DNA of 14,788 nucleotides, taken from the NCBI GenBank assembly GCA_035279875.1, contig DATEGX010000042.1, positions 1-14,788 on the forward strand, in the 5' to 3' direction. The translations under genes and the position numbers were made by a program. Below the pieces are notes generated by a model, which did not search any database, was not told the DNA's origin, and was given only the letters and a program-made list of their open reading frames with translations. Shown here piece after piece: positions 1 through 7,229 of the stretch (positions are counted from its first letter, which is position 1; each line of letters opens with the position of its first letter). This DNA is from JAMXLL01 sp035279875. Lineage in GTDB: Bacteria; Desulfobacterota; Binatia; Binatales; Binataceae.

Positions 1-355
1 GGCAGGCAATCCAGCGCGCCTTATTATCTTCGCGAAAGGTGAACGGCCCCAGCAGGTACCACGTACCCTTGGCGTAGTCGCCGTCGATCTCGATGCGCGG
101 ATTGAAGATATTGTGTTGCGAAAAGCTGATTAGCTTTTGGAAACCCTCGAACAATTTGCGAATCGCCGCGTGACCCTGGGCCTTGCCAAAGTCACCGCCC
201 TCCCAGATGCCGTCGACCGCGAAGATTTTGACGATTCTGTCCGGGTTGTGATTATCGTCACAAATGTCACAGTAGAGCGCTTTCAGTTGCTTGATCGCTT
301 CGATATCTTCGAGTCGATTGATTCTCTTCTTGTCGAGTTCAGTGTTGTCTGGCAT
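1..355 (-). CDS. SnoaL-like (NTF2-fold) domain protein, C-terminus cut off by window edge
   Basis: The 118 residues visible resemble the SnoaL-like/NTF2 cone-shaped fold used by small polyketide cyclases, hydratases and isomerases. The N-terminal helix holds IEAIKQLKALYCD (residues 18-30). Then come a short F-x-x-D-G-x-W segment (45-51), a G-H-x-A-I helix (61-65), and the strand region with His81 (SQHNIFNP) followed by I-x-I-D-G-D-x-A-x-G (88-97), typical of SnoaL_4 members. Family proteins are usually 125-150 residues, so only a short tail should be missing. The ATG at 355 is preceded by a good GAGGGAG ribosome site. The gene lies 14 bases downstream of the oxygenase-like gene on the same strand, so the two are probably cotranscribed and may act on related substrates. 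The exact reaction cannot be told from the sequence. Confidence 0.8.
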   Translation of the reverse strand, partial: MPDNTELDKKRINRLEDIEAIKQLKALYCDICDDNHNPDRIVKIFAVDGIWEGGDFGKAQGHAAIRKLFEGFQKLISFSQHNIFNPRIEIDGDYAKGTWYLLGPFTFREDNKARWIAC

Positions 356-369
356 TTGGCTCCCTCGCT

Positions 370-1050
370 CTATGCGGCCAGCATGGAATCGAAGCCCTTC
401 CAGAAAAAGCGGGCAAGCGTTCTCGCCTCTGCGAGGAACTCCTCTTCGCGTCCGGTGCCGGTCACGAAACGATCGATCATCCGATGGCCACCTTCGCCGT
501 GTTCCTTGTCCGCCTCGTAGTGTACCGAGAGGAAGCGGGTATGCTCCGGCTTGAGGCCATAGTGGTGCTCGAGCCCCTCTTGCAGCTTCTTGTATGCTTC
601 GACTTCGATCTCTTCGCACAACCCGATGCCACCGACGAATTGCGGCTTGAGCTGAATAATGCGGTACATACAGGCGTTGAACGCTCGAGCGTCGTCCGAT
701 CCGATGGAATGGACCAAACGTTCGCGTGGCAACCCCAATCCACCTTCCCACAATTCGAATAGCAATTCCGTATGGCCCGCCGAGTTGCTATATAGCCCGA
801 GTGCCTCTTCGGCAAAGCCCTTCGCGGATCCGTGCGCCACTTTCTGGTCAATCTCGTACATCTTAAGGTAGGCCATCGCCGAGAGCGGCGCTGAATCCCG
901 CACCGTCATCTCGTAATGCTGAATTGGATAGCCCTTGAGTTGCTCCCGGGTCGCCTTGCCCTCGTTTACGAGCTTGACGTAGGGATGTTGGTCGAGCCGG
1001 TGCTCCGCAACGATCTTGTTGATCTCCGCGTGGAAAGTCGTCTGGTCCAT
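370..1050 (-). CDS. Heme-oxygenase-fold iron-containing oxidase (TenA/PqqC/CADD-like)
   Basis: This 226-residue, all-helical protein belongs to the TenA/PqqC/CADD group, which includes heme-oxygenase-like di-metal oxidases (HDOs). An H-x3-D-x2-H triad is visible at His177, Asp181 and His184 (HYEADKEH). Glu147 lies in the C-EE-I-E-V-E-A-Y helix, and Glu82 and His93 in the EEALGL...GHTELL helix. These are the positions expected to bind two metal ions. The spacing His93-Glu147 and the HxxxDxxH triad fit the CADD pattern as I recall it, but Glu82 to His93 is longer than the usual E-x6-H. The N-terminal YPIQHYEM segment (41-48) is also typical of the fold. Known relatives make pABA or oxidise fatty acids and amino acid derivatives; the substrate here is unknown. 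The start is supported by a GAGGTG ribosome site five bases before the ATG. It heads a two-gene unit with the SnoaL-like gene. A thiaminase role (TenA) is less likely. Confidence 0.8.
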   Translation of the reverse strand: MDQTTFHAEINKIVAEHRLDQHPYVKLVNEGKATREQLKGYPIQHYEMTVRDSAPLSAMAYLKMYEIDQKVAHGSAKGFAEEALGLYSNSAGHTELLFELWEGGLGLPRERLVHSIGSDDARAFNACMYRIIQLKPQFVGGIGLCEEIEVEAYKKLQEGLEHHYGLKPEHTRFLSVHYEADKEHGEGGHRMIDRFVTGTGREEEFLAEARTLARFFWKGFDSMLAA

Positions 1051-1307
1051 CGTGCACCTCGCCGATTGGTCTCAGCCGGAATTCATGTACGTTCAAGAAG
1101 ACGCATAAGCCAAATCTGCCACCGAGTGCAACCGTGAGAAAAAGCGGTCTGCATGGTCGCCGTTCCGGTCAGCGGTAGGCGTCGCAGGTCTACACGAGGG
1201 CGAATCGTCTGGGTCTCTGGGCGACCTGTTCCGAGCGGCCACCCGGTTGCGAGTCGGCACGCAGGCGCATATACAAAGCTCATCGACAAGGCCGAGGTGT
1301 TTCTTCC
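1051..1307. other. Divergent intergenic region between oxygenase-like and methyltransferase genes
   Basis: This 257-base gap is the largest in the window and separates the leftward oxygenase/SnoaL pair from the rightward methyltransferase. It holds a convincing rightward sigma70-like promoter (listed separately). On the minus strand I find only a weak candidate, TTGCAC followed 17 bases later by TTATGC, upstream of the oxygenase gene. No coding potential, tRNA or clear hairpin terminator was seen. Shared regulation of the two sides is possible but not shown. Confidence 0.6.
1247..1275 (+). promoter_or_regulatory. Candidate sigma70-type promoter for the methyltransferase gene
   Basis: A -35-like TTGCGA (1247-1252) and a -10-like TATACA (1270-1275) are separated by exactly 17 bases, each matching four of six consensus positions. 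Transcription would begin near 1282, giving a leader of about 26 bases that contains the GAGGTG ribosome site before the ATG at 1308. The geometry is good, but such matches also occur by chance. Confidence 0.5.
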
Positions 1308-2102
1308 ATGGCGACAGGGGACGTTGCGGTCAATCGTGATCACAAGACGATCGTGCGCGAGGAGTTCACGCGCCAGGCCGACTCGTATGCCAGTGCAGCG
1401 ATCATTACCGATGAAGATCGGCTCGCAAAGCTGGTCGCGGCGATCAATCCTTCAGTTAGCGATCGCGCGATCGAAGTTGCGACCGGGCCTGGCTATGTCG
1501 CCATGGCGCTCGCGAAGCGTTGCGCGGAAGTGGTCGGCGTTGACCTGACCGAAGCGCCGCTCAAAATAGCTGAACGCACGCGCCAGCAGCGCGTCCTTGG
1601 CAACGTCAGCTTCAGAACCGGCGACGCGGAAAACCTTCCGTTCGGCGATGCGGAGTTCGATATCGCCGTCTGCCGCTTCGCGTTTCATCATTTCGAGGAA
1701 CCCGCCCGAGTTCTCGGCGAGATGTGCCGGGTATGTCGTCCCGGCGCGACGATCGCAGTCGAGGATCTGTACTCTAGCGAAGTTGCCGAGCGCTCAAACT
1801 ACTACAACCACTTCGAACGTTTACGCGATCATTCCCACACGCGAGCGTTGCCGCCGAGCGGACTGATCGCGCTGCTGGCCCGCAGCCGCGTGGAAATCCA
1901 GCGCCTGTATTCGGATGAATTGGTCGTTGACGTGGAATCCTGGCTCCAGACCGCGCAGGATTCAGCGGACGCGGCCGAAGTGCGGCGTCTGCTCGATGAC
2001 GATATGCGAACGGACCTGAGCGGCACCCGCCCATTCATGCGTGAAGGCAAGATGCTGTTCCATCAGCGCACGATCGCGCTGGTGGGCCGTAAACTGAACT
2101 GA
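1308..2102 (+). CDS. Class I SAM-dependent methyltransferase (UbiE/Methyltransf_11 type)
   Basis: The 264-residue protein has the motifs of a class I methyltransferase. Motif I is AIEVATGPGYVA (54-65), the SAM-binding glycine-rich loop. VVGVDLTEAPL (75-85) carries the acidic residue at the end of strand 2 that contacts the ribose. GDAENLPF (105-112) is motif II-like. FDIAVCRFAFHHFEEP (117-132) with a following RPG-A-T-I-A-VEDL (144-154) completes the Rossmann fold. The family transfers methyl groups to small molecules such as quinones, sterols and polyketides; the substrate is not deducible. The length is normal. The ATG at 1308 has a GAGGTG ribosome site eight bases upstream and a promoter in front. 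It is monocistronic: its downstream neighbour is convergent, with a gap of only 24 bases. Opposite-strand linkage to the oxygenase/SnoaL pair hints at, but does not prove, a common pathway. Confidence 0.9.
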   Translation: MATGDVAVNRDHKTIVREEFTRQADSYASAAIITDEDRLAKLVAAINPSVSDRAIEVATGPGYVAMALAKRCAEVVGVDLTEAPLKIAERTRQQRVLGNVSFRTGDAENLPFGDAEFDIAVCRFAFHHFEEPARVLGEMCRVCRPGATIAVEDLYSSEVAERSNYYNHFERLRDHSHTRALPPSGLIALLARSRVEIQRLYSDELVVDVESWLQTAQDSADAAEVRRLLDDDMRTDLSGTRPFMREGKMLFHQRTIALVGRKLN

Positions 2103-2108
2103 CGGCGC

Positions 2109-2126
2109 CTCCGACCACAATCGGGG
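2109..2126. terminator. Weak hairpin in the convergent gap, possible bidirectional terminator
   Basis: CTCCGA (2109-2114) and TCGGGG (2121-2126) can pair over six positions (one G-U wobble) around a six-base loop. The hairpin fits inside the 24-base gap between the two convergent genes. There is no T-run on either side, so it is not a canonical intrinsic terminator. Its position is the main support. Confidence 0.25.
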
Positions 2127-3305
2127 TCACGGCCGTTCTGATACCAGCGCCAGGACCCCAGAGTATTGCAGCAGACCGGTGCCGCTCCCGAGCGGACCGA
2201 TTTCCAGACCGGTGAAAAATCCGGCGACGGGAAGTTGGGGAAAAAACTGCCCGATATAGGCGGAATCGTGGTCGGGAATATTGTACAACCCGGCGCCGCG
2301 CGAGATGCAGTCGAAGTAGAGGCCAAATCCCGGCGGATTCTTGAGACCGGTCTGCAGGGCCTCGAGCGTCACCTTGAGTTCGTTGCGTGACCTTTCGCCG
2401 TCACGTAGTACGAATCCCACGGTATCGCCCAAAGCTGGCCGATGCGCTACCGCGATAGCGCCGTGCTCCTCACTGGCACCGATGATATTGCGAACGTAGA
2501 AATGGCCACGTTGCAGACGCTCGCCGCCGCTCTCGAGTGGTACGCCGAGAAAGACGAACGCGAGCGCGCGCCGCAAATCGGCTGCCAATGGACCCGCCGC
2601 TGCCGCAAAGACCTCGTAGGCGGAGCGTCCGTCCAGCTCCAGGATTATGTTTTCGCGCACCGCGGTCACCCGATGAGCAGCGCCGAGCGGCGCACATGCC
2701 AACGCTGCGCCGGTATTGATCTCGAAATCCCCGCTTATCAGCATCCCCGCGACCGAATTCGAGCTCACCACGTCGCCGCAGAACTGGAAGGTTTCGCCGA
2801 CGCTACCGTCCTCGGTCGCGCCGCCCCCGACTACACTCACGCCCGGCAACTCGCGCGCCAGCGTCGTCAGAAAAGGATCGGCGTCGAAATTGTACGAATC
2901 CGGAAAAAGGCAGAGCAGATTGGTGCCTTCCAGGAATGGCCGCGCGAAGGCGGCCAATTCCTCCGCAGTTTCGCGTCCGCGCCCGCGCAGTTGCGGTACG
3001 AACAGGCGATGCGCGCGCAGGGTATCTCCGCCGAACACCAGGACTGCCACCGATGCGCCGGCCTCGATTTCTCGCCCGCCCGCGATTACGCCGCGACTCG
3101 CGCATCCCGCGATCTCGCGGGTTCCGGCTGTTTCCGCAACAGTTCTCACCAGCAACGGAAATGCGCCGCCCAGCGACGATGAAGCGAAGCAAATTGCCGA
3201 GTCAGCGGCACGCAAGCCCGCCTGCTTCAGCGCCGCCCGGGTCGCCTCGATCGCGGCCGTACGCGGATTCGCCAGCACCGACCATCCGACTCCCGCGTGT
3301 AGCAT
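2127..3305 (-). CDS. FIST N/C-domain protein (putative ligand-binding signal sensor)
   Basis: This 392-residue protein fits the FIST family, whose two domains are proposed to sense small ligands such as amino acids in signalling proteins. The FIST_N half begins at once with AGVGWSVLANPRTAAIEA and continues through ICFASSSLGG, the IAGCASRGVIAGGREIEAG segment near residues 65-85 and a VSVVGGGATEDGS glycine-rich loop. The FIST_C half (about 205-385) ends with GLYFDCISRGAGLY, AYIGQFFPQLPVAGFFTG and GLLQYSGVLALV, matching the usual family ending. No kinase, GGDEF, methyl-accepting or membrane segment is fused, so it is a stand-alone cytoplasmic version. The start ATG is preceded by a CGGAG ribosome site. 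It lies 33 bases after the M20 peptidase gene on the same strand and is probably cotranscribed with it. What it signals to is unknown. Confidence 0.88.
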   Translation of the reverse strand: MLHAGVGWSVLANPRTAAIEATRAALKQAGLRAADSAICFASSSLGGAFPLLVRTVAETAGTREIAGCASRGVIAGGREIEAGASVAVLVFGGDTLRAHRLFVPQLRGRGRETAEELAAFARPFLEGTNLLCLFPDSYNFDADPFLTTLARELPGVSVVGGGATEDGSVGETFQFCGDVVSSNSVAGMLISGDFEINTGAALACAPLGAAHRVTAVRENIILELDGRSAYEVFAAAAGPLAADLRRALAFVFLGVPLESGGERLQRGHFYVRNIIGASEEHGAIAVAHRPALGDTVGFVLRDGERSRNELKVTLEALQTGLKNPPGFGLYFDCISRGAGLYNIPDHDSAYIGQFFPQLPVAGFFTGLEIGPLGSGTGLLQYSGVLALVSERP

Positions 3306-3338
3306 GTTTTTTCTCCGCTGGAGCGCGCCCCCGCTTGT

Positions 3339-4808
3339 TCAGTTATCGCCCATATACTGCAGTAATTGCACCATCCGGCGAATTCCAGCACCCAGTTCTT
3401 TCACTGGCAGATGCTCATTGACGCCGTGGACGCCGCTCTCTTCAGCCGGCGTCAGTTCGATCGGAATAAAGCCGTAGGCGATCAGGCCCTTCGCGCGAAA
3501 ATAGTGACTGTCGGTAAAGCCCGCGATCATGGTTGGAACCACCGGCGCGTCTTCGCTGGTGGCCAGCTTCGAGATCGCGGTCATCAACTGAGAGTTTCGC
3601 GCCGAGGAAACCGACGGAAAGTTCAGGATGACATCCATCTTGATATTCTTGTCGTCGAGCACTTTCTGGATATTGCTCTCGACCGTCTTTGGATCTTCAC
3701 CCGGCAGCAGCCGCGCGTCGAGCTGGGCCTCCGCGGTCGCCGGTATCACGTTGGTTTTGTCGCTCCCCGAGAGCATCGTAGGAGTAACGGTATCACGCAC
3801 GAGGGCGTTGTTGCGGGGTTCGGCGAGGAACTTCTTGGCGAACTCGGGGTCATCGCGCAAAGCCTTGGCCAGATCGCTGTATTCCGGCTCGCCGCCTTCG
3901 AGTTGACCCATCTCCTGGTAGTAGTCGCGCACCGGGTCGATAATCCGGATAGGCGAGCGATATTCAAGCAGACGATCCAACGCTCGCACCAAGGCCGTCA
4001 CCGAGGTATTTTCCGGCGGTGCGGCAGCGTGGCCCGCAGGGCCCTTTGCGGTCAGCTTGAGCCACAACGGAGTCTTCTCGGTGACGGACACGGCGTAAAA
4101 GCGCCGTCCGTTGGGCAGCACCGCGATTCCTCCGCCCTCGTTGAGCAGATAGCCCGCATCCTTGAATATGTCGGCTTCATGCTCGACCATCCATTCGGCG
4201 CCGTTGCGTCCGCCTGCTTCTTCGTCGCCGGTGGCGAGGAAAATGATATCACGATTGAGCAAAATGCCGGCGCGTTTGATCGCCAGCATCGCCATCATTT
4301 CGATTACGCCAGGGCCCTTGTCGTCGATCGCGCCGCGGCCCCAGATCGAGCCATCCTTAACCTGGCCGGAAAAAGGCGGCACCCGCCATTCATGCGGGTT
4401 GGCCGGCACCACGTCCATGTGGCTCAGCAGGACCAGCGCTTTAGTGCGATGGCCGACGCCATGTAACCGCGCGGCAATCACGCCGCGGCCCGGCTGAGGC
4501 TCCCACACCGTCGCGGGAATCCCGTCGTCAAGAAACTTCTCGCGCAGCATCTTTGCCACCGGCAATTCATGTCCCGGCGGGTTGGTAGTATCGATCTGGA
4601 TATCCTTCGAAAGGAAGTCCACCGCTTCTTGCGTGAGCTTGTTATAGTCGATCGGCTTGGGCGGCGGCGCCTTCTGCAACAGTTCCTGCTCGGCGCGCCG
4701 TGGACTCCGACGTGTCCCCGGGTTGCCGTTCGATTGAGCAGCAGCAATCGAGCCTATCGCGATCAGCGAGGCGCACGTGATTGCGATCGTGATGCTCGAT
4801 TTTTTCAC
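3339..4808 (-). CDS. Secreted M20 family zinc metallopeptidase (carboxypeptidase-like)
   Basis: This 489-residue M20/M25/M40 hydrolase resembles the yscS carboxypeptidase/aminoacylase group. The zinc ligands and catalytic residues are visible: His130 and Asp132 (LLSHMDVVP), bridging Asp162 (GRGAIDDKG), the catalytic and ligand pair Glu196-Glu197 (GDEEAGG), and C-terminal His461 (SGVHGVNEH). Residues about 225-400 form the dimerisation insert. The N-terminus is a signal peptide: two lysines, a hydrophobic core (6-22) and Ala-rich cleavage around AAA-Q25, without a lipobox. The enzyme should therefore act in the periplasm or outside, trimming peptides or acyl amino acids. The start is GTG at 4808; an in-frame stop lies five codons upstream, and the signal peptide begins there, although the ribosome site (GTGAAG) is poor. 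It lies 85 bases after the E2 gene and 33 before FIST. Confidence 0.92.
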   Translation of the reverse strand: MKKSSITIAITCASLIAIGSIAAAQSNGNPGTRRSPRRAEQELLQKAPPPKPIDYNKLTQEAVDFLSKDIQIDTTNPPGHELPVAKMLREKFLDDGIPATVWEPQPGRGVIAARLHGVGHRTKALVLLSHMDVVPANPHEWRVPPFSGQVKDGSIWGRGAIDDKGPGVIEMMAMLAIKRAGILLNRDIIFLATGDEEAGGRNGAEWMVEHEADIFKDAGYLLNEGGGIAVLPNGRRFYAVSVTEKTPLWLKLTAKGPAGHAAAPPENTSVTALVRALDRLLEYRSPIRIIDPVRDYYQEMGQLEGGEPEYSDLAKALRDDPEFAKKFLAEPRNNALVRDTVTPTMLSGSDKTNVIPATAEAQLDARLLPGEDPKTVESNIQKVLDDKNIKMDVILNFPSVSSARNSQLMTAISKLATSEDAPVVPTMIAGFTDSHYFRAKGLIAYGFIPIELTPAEESGVHGVNEHLPVKELGAGIRRMVQLLQYMGDN

Positions 4809-4893
4809 TTCTTCACGACTTCACTTTCAGCTTTTGCGAATCCCCTTGGGGGTGCGAGCGTGGAATGACGATCCGCCGGTGTTCGGAGCGCAC

Positions 4894-6162
4894 TCAGCGA
4901 TCGCCATAGTTGAGGATGTCAATGGTTGTGCGCAGAAAGGCGGCGGCAGGAGCGCCGTCGATCACGCGATGGTCGAATGTCAGCGACAGCGTAAGCATCG
5001 CGCGTTTGGCGATCTCGCCGCGATAGACCGCCGGTTTCTCGACGATCCGTCCCACCCCGAGGATCCCGGTTTCGCCGCTATTCAGAATCGGAGTGAACGA
5101 GTCGACGCCCCAGGTCCCGAGGTTGGTAACGGTGAAGGTCCCGCCGCTCACGTCCTCCAGCTTGAGCTTGCCGGCCTTGGCGCGTTCGGCGAGTTCCCTG
5201 GTTTCGCGAGCAATCTCGCGCAGGCTTTTTTGCGACGCGTTGTGAACCACCGGGACAATCAGGCCATCGTCGAGCGCGACCGCCATTCCCACGTGCGCCT
5301 CGGGGAATATTGCGATGCCTTTTTCCGCCAGGCGCGAGTTCATCCGCGGATGCCGCATCAAGGCGCGCGCGACCGCATGAATAATCAAGTCGGTGTAGGT
5401 GAAATCGAATTCGCCGGTCAGCCGTCCGCGCACTTCGGTCGCGGCCGTAACGTCCGCATCGCTGGTGATCGTCAATTGCGCCGTATCGCGAAGACTTTGA
5501 TGCATCCGTGTGGAGATGGTGCGGCGCATCCCGCTGAGCGCGATGATCTGAGGCTCGGTACTTTGCGCGGGCGGGGCCGGCGGTTCCGTCATGGCCGCTG
5601 CAGGGCCGCCGTCTTGCGCGAAGGCCCGCCCCGCTGGAGCCTGGGCGGCGCGCTCGACGTCTTCCCGGGTGATACGTCCGCCGGGGCCGGTTCCGTTGAC
5701 GCGGGCTAATTCCACCCCAAGCTCTGCGGCGAGTTTTCGCGCGACCGGGCTAATCGGACGGCGCGCATCGCCCGCTGCACCATCAACGGCTGAGGTCGAT
5801 CCCGGTGCTCCCGGTCGCGCGCTCGCTCCGGCAGACTGATTGCCGGCGGTTGAAAGCGACGCGGCATTGGTGGCGGGCGCGGCATTTCCCGCGTGACTGG
5901 CGCGTACTCCCGCGGCGTCTTCGCTCGCTTCGGCAATCACCGCTACGACGCCGCCGCATTCGACCACTGCGCCCTCTTCGTGCAGCCACAGGGCGAGGGT
6001 GCCGGAGCCAGGCGCTTCGACCACGTAGAGTACTTTTTCGGTCTCGACTTCGTAGAGCGGTTCGCCCGCGCTGACCGCCTCGCCCGCGCTCTTGAAGTAG
6101 CGCTGAAGGGTCCCTTCGTGCATGGTCAGCCCGAACTTGGGCATGGTGACTTCGATTGCCAC
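4894..6162 (-). CDS. pdhC: 2-oxoacid dehydrogenase complex E2 (dihydrolipoamide acyltransferase)
   Basis: This 422-residue E2 core subunit has a single lipoyl domain (1-79) with the lipoylated lysine at Lys43 (ETEKV). An Ala/Ser-rich linker (80-135) follows, then a peripheral-subunit-binding domain at 136-172 (ISPVARKLAAELG...GPGGRITREDV), a short Ala/Pro linker, and the CAT-like catalytic domain (207-420) with the active-site pair His398/Asp402 in TFDHRVIDG. It moves the acyl group made by E1 onto coenzyme A. The start is GTG, with GGGGA about six bases upstream; the first internal ATG lies inside the lipoyl fold. The lipoyl motif has ETEK rather than the more common ETDK, a conservative change. 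The genes upstream encode E1 beta and E1 alpha. The acetyl-transferring pyruvate or acetoin system is most likely, and branched-chain substrates are not excluded, so the symbol is tentative. Confidence 0.93.
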   Translation of the reverse strand: MAIEVTMPKFGLTMHEGTLQRYFKSAGEAVSAGEPLYEVETEKVLYVVEAPGSGTLALWLHEEGAVVECGGVVAVIAEASEDAAGVRASHAGNAAPATNAASLSTAGNQSAGASARPGAPGSTSAVDGAAGDARRPISPVARKLAAELGVELARVNGTGPGGRITREDVERAAQAPAGRAFAQDGGPAAAMTEPPAPPAQSTEPQIIALSGMRRTISTRMHQSLRDTAQLTITSDADVTAATEVRGRLTGEFDFTYTDLIIHAVARALMRHPRMNSRLAEKGIAIFPEAHVGMAVALDDGLIVPVVHNASQKSLREIARETRELAERAKAGKLKLEDVSGGTFTVTNLGTWGVDSFTPILNSGETGILGVGRIVEKPAVYRGEIAKRAMLTLSLTFDHRVIDGAPAAAFLRTTIDILNYGDR

Positions 6163-6213
6163 GATCTTCCCCGCGATGAGCCGCTGAGGCGCATCGCTGC
6201 TTCAAGCCTGATC

Positions 6214-6237
6214 CGGATTCGACTGGCGGATTCGACT
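6214..6237. repeat. Tandem 11-base direct repeat at the end of the E1 beta gene
   Basis: CGGATTCGACT occurs at 6214-6224 and again, exactly, at 6227-6237, with a two-base spacer and a period of 13. The second copy runs into the stop codon of the E1 beta gene, and the rest lies in the 74-base gap before the E2 gene. It may be a replication-slippage remnant; a regulatory role is not evident. Confidence 0.6.
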
Positions 6238-7208
6238 CAGACGCCCAAACTCTGGCGGATTGCCGCTTCAATCCGCGCTTCGTCGGCGATCGTCGCCTTT
6301 TCGAGCGGCGGGCTGAACGGAATCGGCACGTCGAGCGAGGTTACGCGCTTGACCGGACCGTCGAGGAAGTCGAACCCCTTTTCACCAATCATCGCGGCGA
6401 TATCGGTTGCGGCGCCGCCGCGCAGATGGCCTTCGTCTGCCACAACCGCGCGATTGGTCTTTTCGACCGACGCCAGGATTGCTTCCTCGTCGAGCGGGAT
6501 AAGCGTGCGCGGGTCAAGCACCTCGACGCTGATATTCTCTTTCGCGAGCTTCTCCGCAACCTTGAGCGCCTTGGGCACCATCGCGCCGATTGCGATGACG
6601 GTCACATTGTCACCTGCGCGTTTGATTGCAGCCCTGCCGAGCGGCACCAGATGCTCGCCGGCGGGGATCTCCTCGCGCAAGCGTCCCAGCCCGCCGTGCT
6701 CGAAGACGATTACCGGGTTGTCATCGCGAATCGCAGTCTTGAGCAGTCCCTTGACGTCGCCGGGGCTCGCCGGCACGACGATCTTGAGACCGGGCACGCT
6801 CAGGAATTGGGCGTACACGGTCTCGGAATGCTGCGCCGCCGCGCCGCCCATTGCGCCGTAAACACACCTGAAAGTGATCGGCAGCCTGGCCTGCCCGCCG
6901 GACATGTAGCGGAGCTTGGCGGCCTGGTTACACACCTGGTCGAACGCGCAATAGAAGAAGCTGGCGAATTCGACCTCGCAAATTGGCCGCGTACCGGCCA
7001 TCGCGGCGCCGACCGCGGCACCGACGAAACCGGCCTCCGCGATCGGTGTGTTGCGCACCCTTTCGAGGCCGAATTTGTCCACCAGTCCCTTGGTGGCGCC
7101 GAACGCGCTCAGCACCACGTCCTCGCCCATCACGAAGGTGAGCGGATCGCGCTCCATCTCCTCGCGCAGCGCCTCGTTGATCGCTTGAACAAACGTGGTC
7201 ATCGCCAT
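6237..7208 (-). CDS. pdhB: 2-oxoacid dehydrogenase E1 component, beta subunit
   Basis: The 323-residue protein aligns with PDH/acetoin dehydrogenase E1 beta along its whole length. Glu58 in NTPIAEAGF (53-61) is the conserved glutamate that activates the thiamine diphosphate aminopyrimidine. MGEDV (27-31), the FGATKGL segment and GAAAQHSE (122-129, with His127) are family hallmarks. The C-terminal transketolase-like domain starts near 190 and includes VEVLDPRTLIPLD. It pairs with the E1 alpha subunit, encoded 21 bases upstream, to form the alpha2beta2 decarboxylase that loads the lipoyl arm of E2. The first ATG (7208) is preferred over the in-frame ATG two codons later because a perfect GGAGG lies nine bases before it. 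The distinction between pyruvate and acetoin as substrate cannot be made from motifs alone. Confidence 0.94.
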   Translation of the reverse strand: MAMTTFVQAINEALREEMERDPLTFVMGEDVVLSAFGATKGLVDKFGLERVRNTPIAEAGFVGAAVGAAMAGTRPICEVEFASFFYCAFDQVCNQAAKLRYMSGGQARLPITFRCVYGAMGGAAAQHSETVYAQFLSVPGLKIVVPASPGDVKGLLKTAIRDDNPVIVFEHGGLGRLREEIPAGEHLVPLGRAAIKRAGDNVTVIAIGAMVPKALKVAEKLAKENISVEVLDPRTLIPLDEEAILASVEKTNRAVVADEGHLRGGAATDIAAMIGEKGFDFLDGPVKRVTSLDVPIPFSPPLEKATIADEARIEAAIRQSLGV

Positions 7209-7217
7209 CGCCGTGGT

Positions 7218-7222
7218 CCTCC
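7218..7222 (-). promoter_or_regulatory. Shine-Dalgarno site deciding the E1 beta start
   Basis: GGAGG on the minus strand lies nine bases before the ATG at 7208 and fifteen before the alternative ATG at 7202, so the first ATG is favoured. It sits in the 21-base gap between the two E1 genes. Confidence 0.7.
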
Positions 7223-7229
7223 GCGCGTT

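Noticed and set aside
137..520. A plus-strand open frame across the left pair of genes
   Set aside because: It crosses the boundary of two well-supported minus-strand genes with ribosome sites, so it is not credible.
3366..4466. A 366-codon plus-strand open frame opposite the M20 peptidase
   Set aside because: It is antisense to a gene with complete zinc-site motifs and has Arg/His-rich composition typical of a shadow frame.
4842..4851. CCCC-TT-GGGG hairpin between the E2 and M20 genes
   Set aside because: A two-base loop is too tight for a stable stem and no T-run follows, so I do not call it a terminator.
4777..5709. A 310-codon plus-strand open frame opposite the E2 gene
   Set aside because: The minus strand encodes all E2 domains without a break, so this is a shadow frame.
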